Positions 56,297 through 64,000 of a stretch of 64,000 bases of DNA are shown here, one piece after another. The position numbers were made by a program, and so were the translations under genes. This DNA is from Gracilariopsis chorda (taxonomy: Eukaryota > Rhodophyta > Florideophyceae > Gracilariales > Gracilariaceae). The notes beneath the pieces are model-generated. The model was not told the DNA's origin. It ran no database searches and was given only the letters and a program-made list of their open reading frames with translations. The stretch is from positions 186,001 through 250,000 of the forward strand of contig NBIV01000043.1 in assembly GCA_003194525.1 (NCBI GenBank), in the 5' to 3' direction. Numbering within the stretch: position 1 is the first letter of the stretch; each line of letters starts with the position of its first letter.

Positions 56297-57016
56297 TTCG
56301 ACCCTCTGTACATCAACTTCTTTTGTTACCACGGTAGAAGATTCTGATGTTGTCTTTTCTCTGATGCATTGTTCTGGTCTTGTTGTTGAATTCTGACTTT
56401 CTCAGGCATTTTGGTCGAGGTGATACTCGTAAGTTATCTGCAGTTGTTCCTGTACATGTTTACACTCAAATAGATCGTATAAACTTGAACCTAACGTTGA
56501 CACACACTCCTTTTGTGCTGGACATTCGGTTCTTTATCATGCAGGTGCGTATGAAAACCACAAAACAACGTGCACAGGTATATCCTCGCCCCAGAAATTG
56601 AAGTCAAAGAGCAAATCGAAAGCCAAGAGAAACGTATAATATGCCATTTGGACATAGAGCGTACGTCTACGGTCTAAAGAGTAAAGGGTTAACCAAAGCC
56701 CTGTGGGTTTGAGGTGCACTGTGATTAGAAAAGTGCCATTCAAACGGCTCATTGCATTGTGGGTCATAATTTGTAATGCATTAGTTGTGAGCGAAGGCGA
56801 GCGTCGTGAAGAGGTTGAATGATGCACATAATAAATATTGCGTGTTAACAAAAGCGCAACCGAAGAAATGCGTAGGCTCAGTAGCAGGAAACTTTGCTCG
56901 AAGAGGCAAGTGCGACTGGCACATCTCTGCTGCTGCATCAGTAAACAATCCTCAGAATAGTATATCACTTCGAAAGTTCTGTCCGTCTCATCTGCTAGTC
57001 TTTGTGATAGCTGAGA
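56297..57016. other. Intergenic region downstream of the phosphotransferase-like gene
   Basis: No supported gene. Frames on both strands are short and unrecognised. Confidence 0.5.
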
Positions 57017-58430
57017 TCATTCTCTATGACGACCAAATGTGCGGCAAACATGAAGCTTCAGCTCATCAAAATAATACTGCCTATGACTTCCCTCCGCTTG
57101 CTCGAATATATCAACACGAGATATTACTGACTGCACAGAGTACGCCTCATGAATAAGAACCAACAGTTCCCGGAGCCTTTCTATACTCTCATATTCTTTC
57201 CAGTATTCCAGATAGAAATCAAAATCGAAATCGTTGAACTCGTATCCACACTGAATGGGTAGCAATACAACATCAAGAAATGGGAACGATACTTGCGTAT
57301 AAAACATGTCAATGAACGTGCACTTCTCATCTCTTAAAATCGTGTTAACCGATTCCACGTCCCCATTCACAACGGCCAACGGCACCTTGTACCCGTCTAT
57401 CTTATCGAACAACCGTTCCAAGTACCTCCGGTATTCGTCCTTGTACTCGACTTCATCAGTGTAGCGCTCCAACTGTTCTTCGTTCATTCTCTCTCGTTGC
57501 GCTTTGAACCACAAAGGATTCTCCATTACCTGGTCAACCGCTGCTTTCAGCGCTTTCCCATCTACTTTTGCGACGCCTCGTTCCACCAGCTCCTGAACGT
57601 GTGATACAGATTTTTTTCTGCACCTCTGCCCAATAACATGTCACTCGCTTCGCCATATCCAAATCGGTCTCGAACAATTCGTACGGGAGGGTCTTTCCGT
57701 AGTCTCGCATGAGCATCCAACCTCGCTCCATGTCCACCGCCAACGGTTTGTTGAACGTTTCCGGCATTACCTCAGCAAGTGCGCATGTCACTCCCACTTC
57801 ATTCCACCACCTCATGCGCTTCGAACATTTCATGTAGAAGAGCGTCCCCGACCTCACTCTCACCTTTAACACGCAACTGCCCAGCCCATGTTGAAGCTTC
57901 TCGATACTCTCCACCTCCTCCCCAAAATCGCTCAAGTTTCTCTTGATCCACGTACTTGCGCTCTCAAACCAACCCGCACCGGAGAAGGAGTACAACCGCT
58001 CACCGTTCACCTCCAGCCCATGCACCTTGTACTTTTTCAGATACTCTCTAACGGTTTCAGATGGAGGAACAAGCGCGACTTTGTCAGCAGCAGACTGTGT
58101 CACCCATTTGCAGTTCTTTGGAGCCTTTGTGCTCCGTTCGCCAAGCACTTCAAACACAATGAGTGTCTGCCACGATTCTTCAAAAGACCAGCATTCCACG
58201 CGTAGGAAATTCAGTTTTAAGTCGTGCTTTAGTTTCATTTGAACCTGATCAAGAACGTCTCTGAGATAATGCGTCACGGTGCCACTGTATGGGATTGTGG
58301 GAAGCTGACTATTGCTTTCGACCAAGAAAGAATGGTCGCTTGGGCGAGCAACAATAAGGTAGTACATTATCGATAGTGCGTACGATCCAATGGACTGCTG
58401 CCGAAGTGGTTGCTGTCTTGATGAATGCAC
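57017..58430 (-). pseudogene. Phosphotransferase-like (APH/choline-kinase fold) gene, one frameshift
   Basis: The product would belong to the aminoglycoside-phosphotransferase/small-molecule-kinase fold. The upstream frame (58430-57534) has a long N-terminal region, then VLKVRVRSGTLFYMKCSKR (ATP-site strands and Lys), WWNEVGVTCALAEVMPETFN and GWMLMRDYGK. The downstream frame (57586-57017) has VVNGDVESVN, at the place of the HGDxxxxN catalytic loop, and FIDMFYTQVSFPFLDVV, the metal-binding Asp segment. Note Asn where His is usual. The two frames join perfectly if one base of a seven-base A run (57611-57617, T on the plus strand) is removed, giving about 470 residues. The best start may be the Met at 58367. 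The shift may be a sequencing error in a homopolymer or a young lesion. The substrate is unknown; it looks like a host gene. Confidence 0.7.
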
Positions 58431-59711
58431 ACAAGAGAACGAAGTAATAAGCGTATTGACTTGACGCCAAACAGATCCTTCTGGTTCGATGTAAAGCAGG
58501 CACGATATGAAGCAGAATGTTGATAGCTCTTGGATGCGTCGACGGCTGAACTGTCGTTGGTGATCGCGGGAAGAATAACTTTAAAGAGAACAGCACTTGT
58601 TCAACAGCTGTTCTCTGATGATGAATACTTCGGCACTTCAGTGATTCAAAAATTCGAAATGTTGCGTGCAAGGATGTCACCAGCTCCGTAAAGGGACAAG
58701 CCAAACCCAAGTCAACATACCGCACTCTGTCGACGACGCACCACACTTCACGCGGCCACGCCGCACCTTCGTCAACAATACACCATCGGTCCAAGGGCTC
58801 GATGGCAGTCACAAGAGGCGGGCGTCGCAGCCGGGCTGTGTGTGCCATCCTGCCGAACTTTTGCAGTCTTTGATCGCACTAACCGACAGCCATCTTTCAT
58901 TCGATACCTCAAAGACGGTTGTACGAGAAAATGTCACGAGAGAAGGCCTATACCGAGTTCTTTGTGAGCAGTTTGTTGTGTTCATGGAGGTTTATTCCAA
59001 ACGTATAGGAAACGGCAGGTCTCTTGCTTCTTCGTTACCAATTGCGAGTGCTGGCGTTTCATGATAGAGAAGGCTTTTTCTTTCGTAGCAAGTTTTACTG
59101 TGTCCTCGGAAGTAGGCATATCGCCCACGAAAAACAACAATCACAACAGCACTGAACCAGCGCTGCTCGCTGCAACATCACTGCTTGCGGTGACCGGTGC
59201 TGTCAGAACTGGCGCATTGCCCTTTCCGTGGACCGCCGCGTCATCCAACATTCAGCAACAACCCATCTCCGGGAACGTGCAGGCGAATCAAAGGAGGTCG
59301 CACCAGCACTACTTGCTGCTGCTGTGGCTTCCGACGCACACTATTTCCGTCCCAGACGGCAACGCATGTGCGGTGAAAGCGTCGCGGGCTCCTAAGTCTT
59401 GGAGTACCATATCCGCGCTGTCCTTACCCTCTCATGCCACAACCCACCTCCTTTTCGACAGCCATGTAACAGCACAACTCTCAACCGCATCTGCGATGGG
59501 CTTGCTTTCCGTACCCGCCCGATCTGCAGCTACTGGTTCTCCGAATTCCACACCAGTGCCATCCGTACCACCAGCCCCGTCACCTGCCACCTCCGTGTTT
59601 GCTCCAACGGACACGAGACAACTTGATTCTACTGTATGGCCTTTGTCATGAACCGAGGAACGTTCCCTTTTCTTAGTGGTGTCTCCTTTGCTGTGAATGG
59701 CTGTAACAGTC
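58431..59711. other. Upstream region of the kinase-like gene, no firm gene
   Basis: A divergent pair of plus-strand frames (58666-59064 and 59061-59651, the second Ala/Ser/Pro-rich) overlap other frames and show no motif, so I do not call them. A minus-strand frame at 58848-58640 (WCIVDEGAAWPREVWCVV) could be a 5' exon of the kinase-like gene but has no independent support. Confidence 0.4.
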
Positions 59712-59749
59712 GTTCAGTGAAACGTGTAGACGTACACGTTTCACTGAAC
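59712..59749. repeat. Perfect 17-bp hairpin with 4-base loop
   Basis: The arms GTTCAGTGAAACGTGTA (59712-59728) and its exact reverse complement (59733-59749) surround GACG. No other part of the window contains this word. It could be an RNA stem, a protein site or a small element end. Confidence 0.95.
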
Positions 59750-61608
59750 CTGACGGTCAGAGTGTCAACGAAGCACCGCCGGCGGCTCTGGTTGACCTTG
59801 TGCGGGGGTCAAGCCGCCAGGCACTACCCCGCGTTTTTCATGGTAGCATCGCGGTGAAAAACTCCCACCCTGGGTTCTCACCGCGCTTCCCTTCCCCTTT
59901 CGTTTTCTACTCCCCTCGCAGAGTTCGCACACGCCACACCCGACGCGTCCCCACGTTCACCTGCTTGGAGAACTTTCGTTCGCAAGTCTATTGAAACTAC
60001 ACCAGCATCAGCACACCCCTTTGCGATACCACTACTTCATTTATTGCGCTCCCGTTTACGTGGCAAAGCAAACTCATGTCTGAACTTGTCTGCAGTCTTT
60101 CCCCGAAACCCCGCGATCATCACCTCTCGATTTACGTTCAACACATAGACGCGCTCTGGGACTTGCCTTTTTTGGAGTGGACTTCCAATTCACAATCTCA
60201 CTTGCCGGATTGGGGGAAACATTCCCCCATTTCTGCAGGCTCCAAGTAGCCTCCGAATTAGCCCTGAGTATCCTTGATTGTTTAACCTTGGTAGCCTCTT
60301 TTGGCAACACTGCGCCGGACTACAACCCGCCTTACTGGCAGTGATTTTTTGACTTGCAGAATTGGGGGAAACATTCCCCCATTTCTGCAACCTACGGACT
60401 TCGTCGTATTTCGAGAACATCTGCCGAGCTCGCGTATGGCAACATATGGCTCAAAATCATCTTGAGTCTCGCCACTACCTTGGGCATTGCGGATTACCGT
60501 CGCCACTGGACTTTCACCGCGCTAGTGCGGTAGTGAAACAGTCTCCCTCTCGCGCTTCCATTTCATTTTTGCCGTTATCCGTTGTGCTTAATCTGATCGA
60601 CTTTCCCCTTGGGTCTGGTGCATCTCTACCACGTACGTTGCCGAGAGCCATGCGACTTCTCAGCAAACTGTACTTTGTGTTTCCACTCTTGCTCTTCAAC
60701 CACCGATGGAACCTCGCGTAATTGTTATCACCCGGAAAGAAACCCCTGCTCCATTCCCCTCGTTCCCGCGCTGCGGAGACGCGTGTAGGTTAGAGGCTTC
60801 TTGAACATATCCGTGTCGTTGAACAACCCTTGCCATCGGCTTGGCGTCTGGACTGACCACCTGAAGCCTCTGCGCTGCAACTCTTTGCCACTACTACACG
60901 CTTCGCACCCCCGCGCTGAAGTAACCACTATACATTCCCGCCGTTTGCGTACGTATAGCGAATCGGCGCTACCTCCCCAACATAAAAACTTAGGTTGGGA
61001 AGAAAGTCCCGCCACTCCACCGGAAGCTGCGTGGAGTTGAGCATTCACCAGACAGGAAGCTTGCATCTGTGATTAAGGGCCTCGGTTTCCATTACCCCTA
61101 CGTGGAAGTTGGCACTCTGACCGCAGATATAGTTCGAAAGCTGAGCACCGGCAGGGAATCGAGTGGGGACTTGAACTAATCTGAGGGCTATTAATCACAC
61201 CGTATAACCGGCTCTGCTGGGGTGTGCGCTGCGAATCCTCGGACACAGGGTGTCTCATCGTTCAGCCCGGACTAAATCGTGGTTAGTGATAGCAGAGAAA
61301 CCTTTGCCGAGCAAGCATCTGCAAGGAACTAGAGGAGGTTTACTGGTGAAAACATATCCCTTGTTAGTAACCTCTCCTGGACGTTCTGTAGGAAAGAGCG
61401 CACCAAGTTCTGGTTTGTGCAGAACTTGTAATGCCGCAGCAAATCACAACTCACCGGGAGAGTCTAACCAGCAGTCAGAGGTCTGACCTTTAGGGCTTTA
61501 GGAAATAGCATCTTCTGCCAGTGTCCCTGTTAAGAAGAATCCCTCGCCCGGTAGTGGACCGGTGAATATAACAAATTACTACTCTCCTCTCTCACTGCCA
61601 GTCTCTCA
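59750..61608. other. Region before the copia coding part
   Basis: No gene is supported. It probably includes the 5' LTR and leader of the copia element, but because its 3' LTR is outside the window the boundary cannot be set. It contains the palindrome pair at 60209-60389. Confidence 0.4.
60209..60389. repeat. Two identical 29-bp repeats, each with a palindromic core
   Basis: The words at 60209-60237 and 60361-60389 are identical over 29 bp and lie 152 bp apart. The core is TGGGGGAA-ACA-TTCCCCCA. The sequence between them is not duplicated. Confidence 0.9.
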
Positions 61609-64000
61609 TTGACGGATGGGGATCGAGTTACATATACAAGGCGCGTGCCCCGCTTACAACGGAACGCAGACTACTATACTTGGCTTATTTACGTTTGCGA
61701 CTTGATGCACGCCTCACAAGCACTCTTCATGCTCAGTCAAGAGCCACCCATAGAGGGACAAAGTACCGCCCAAGCGCGAAAGCGCTGGGACGATGCTGAT
61801 AGGAAAGCACGTTCTATTACCGTGCAAACCTTAGGTACACAACCCATCGTCGCCGTCTCAGACCTACTTGAACGAGAGCATTGCACCTCATTAGAACTAT
61901 GGGCGAAGTTGGAATCAACCTATAAGAAGGACAACATCCAGTCGAAGATGAACCTCCGTCAACGTCTAAGCGGTATGATATTCCATGAGAGTGACGACAT
62001 ACAGAAGCACCTACACGACATGGAAACCATCTTCTTAGAGCTTGCACGCTTAGGAGATCGACTACCTGATCCCGAACGCACCGCTTGCCTACTTAGAACA
62101 CTCCCCGAATCTCTAATGGCGATTACTCTCCTAGCTGACGCCATTAACATGGAATACGATCAAGTTGTTTCCCTCGTACGTTCTGAAATGGACAAAAGAA
62201 AGCATCGAAAGTCCGCAACTACCTCTGAGGGACAAGAAACAAATAAAGCGCGACAACATCCCTACCCCGCAGCCGAGATATCTCAAGCCGGACCAAAACA
62301 TTCTACATTCAAATCCAAGAATGTCAGATGCTGGAACTGTGGTAAACTAGGACACATTCGCGCCGAATGCAGAGTAAAAAGAGCGATTGACCGCGCAAAT
62401 AACAGAAATCTTAAACGCGAAAGGAATCGCTTCCACAGGAGAAACAAGAACAAAAAGCAAGGACCATGGGACTCAAACAGGCATGAAAAAAACCCACACC
62501 GAAACAATAGCCAACGATATAACATTGAACAAGAGCCACGAGGTTTCGTTGCAATTGCTAAGGCTATGTCTTCCTGCTTTGATAGTAAAGTCAACTCATG
62601 GCTGGAATGTGGAGCGACACATGTCTTTGTCAACGACAAATCATTGTTCTGGGACTATTGCCGTACTGGAGACCAAACAGTGCGCACATGCGACCGCCAG
62701 TCTAGGATCGAAGGATATGGAACAATAAGACTCCCACTGGGAGACGGATTGAGTCTTCCCACAAAACACACACCATCCTTCGACTATAACCTCATTTCCC
62801 TCTCATTCCTTGCACAACACACTCGTGTAGAATTCTCGAACAACTCAGATTCCACGTGCTTCATCATCAAACATCCGAACTCTGGTGATGTACTCTACCG
62901 GTCACCACAATGGGACGGACTATATCCGTTTCCGAACCCTATTCCCCAGCCAAGAGCACAAACGGTAACCCCGTTCCCAGGTGACACCGCCAAAGACTGG
63001 CACGACAGACTTGGTCACACAGGAAAGGATAAGCTCTTGTCCTGTTCGAAACAATCGATAGGGATCCCAAACCTCTTACGCTCCGAGATATACAACATCC
63101 AATGCTCAGACTGCATTGAAGCAGGGACAAAACGGGCTGCAGTGGAACCCTCATCATCAACGGCCACGAAACCCCTAGAGCTGGTGCATACAGACCTTAC
63201 TGGTCCGATTACCCCACCTTCTTTACAAGGCTCGAGTTATATGCAGGTTCTCCTTTATGACAACACAGGGTCGTCATCTATATACTTTATGGATAGGAAA
63301 CGGCAGTTCTTCCCTTCCATAAGATGGTACAAGGTGCGCGCAGAGAACGAGTTATGAGGCAATAGACTCTACCGCGTTCGCCTTGACGGGGCGGGTGAGA
63401 ACCGATCTGACGACTTCATTGCATACGCGTCAGAAAACGGAATCGTCCTCGAGTACACTCCGCCATACGCCCACCAGTCGAATGGAGCGGCACAAAAGAT
63501 CATCCAAGACCTTTGGAAAACTGCAAGGACAATTCTGCACGCTTCAAAACTCCCTCTAGAACTATAAGAAGAGGCGATTTCCCACGCTTACTGGATACGT
63601 AACCGCCTACCAAATTCCCGTGTAGGTATGCAGATTCCCTACACACTATGGTTCAAGGGAAAGCCAGACTTCTCGAGACTTCTGAAGTTTGGACAAAAAG
63701 GGACATGCATTTATCTACAGGTCAGAGACTGCTCCAAACAAAAAACTCTTGCCTCGAGCACTTCCCGGACACTTTGTTGGAATGCAAAGCCTACGAACTC
63801 TGTACCGGATCTACATTCCTTCGCTACGCAAGGTAGTGAAATGTAGACAACAGGACTTCACGGTCACAAAGGAAAGACTCCCTTCAATCAATCAACTGAT
63901 TGATTTCTCCTCATTGAAACGAAAAGAAGGCGAAAGCAATATGCGAGATGCCGGCGAGGAACATATGGACGTATCTCTAGCTCAGTGCTTGGTATCAAGG
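61609..64000 (+). mobile_element. Ty1/copia retrotransposon fossil, runs off the window
   Basis: The plus strand encodes a UBN2-type gag with helical core (LESTYKKDNIQSKMNLRQRL) and a CCHC knuckle CWNCGKLGHIRAEC (near 62330). The protease region, the GAG-pre-integrase segment WHDRLGHTGKDKLL, the zinc-binding CSDC and the integrase core start LVHTDLTGPI then follow. Beyond 63357 integrase text continues to the window edge. Gag, protease and integrase in one run, with integrase ahead of the polymerase, fits Ty1/copia. The element appears broken, with at least two or three breaks in view. Confidence 0.88.

Noticed and set aside
59061-59651. 196-codon Ala/Ser/Pro-rich frame as a host gene
   Set aside because: All three frames of this stretch are fairly open because of composition, and no domain or start context supports it.
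61100-61230. Possible tRNA on the minus strand with GTTCAAGTCC as B-box
   Set aside because: The remaining arms do not fold into a cloverleaf and no A-box lies at the right distance.
1-64000. CRISPR arrays, rRNA genes, bacterial operons or phage genes
   Set aside because: No spaced identical short repeats, no rRNA sequence and no prokaryotic gene layout were seen; all recognisable genes are eukaryotic or from eukaryotic mobile elements.

Overview
The window looks like a piece of a eukaryotic nuclear genome in which a few host genes sit in a large nest of transposable elements. The one clearly intact host gene, a 1,179-residue P4-type ATPase, is an intronless single reading frame, and a phosphotransferase-like gene also looks intronless. 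There is no operon structure and no bacterial ribosome-binding pattern. A unicellular or algal eukaryote with few introns fits. I would guess a red alga first and an oomycete-like protist second, but nothing in the sequence proves the lineage.

Layout, left to right. 0.2-3.7 kb: P4-ATPase, minus strand. 5.1-9.3 kb: a PIF/Harbinger DNA transposon with 30-bp inverted repeats. It carries its Myb-like gene, its transposase, and between them a captured piece of chromosome holding the tail of an SMC5 gene and the front half of a molybdenum-cofactor-sulfurase-like gene. 9.3-10.0 kb: a solo LTR. 10.5-14.2 kb: a piggyBac-like transposon whose single long frame joins a DDE-like transposase to a PD-(D/E)XK nuclease. 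15.4-27.7 kb: an old minus-strand Helitron, cut by a younger 6.5-kb plus-strand Helitron and by a 0.8-kb non-autonomous Helitron. Both insertion points can be read exactly because the interrupted helicase frame resumes on the far side. 29.7-41.4 kb: a Ty3/gypsy element with 541-bp LTRs and extra open frames antisense to pol. 42.3-49.8 kb: a MULE with 240-bp inverted repeats and a 9-bp target duplication, coding for a Ulp1-type cysteine protease in the same frame as the MULE transposase. 49.8-50.2 and 55.7-56.2 kb: two copies of an unnamed repeat; the second copy is an empty site for the MULE insertion. 52.8-54.9 kb: a third, truncated Helitron. 54.9-55.7 kb: a gag-like fragment. 57.0-58.4 kb: a phosphotransferase-like host gene broken at a seven-base homopolymer. 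61.6 kb to the edge: a Ty1/copia element that leaves the window.

Most element genes carry only a few stops, so the elements are decayed but recent enough to read. The strongest points for follow-up are the two-gene capture inside the Harbinger element, the protease-transposase arrangement of the MULE, the transposase-nuclease arrangement of the piggyBac-like element, and the shared non-standard 3' ends of the Helitrons. All identities come from motifs and gene order read by eye; no database search was run.
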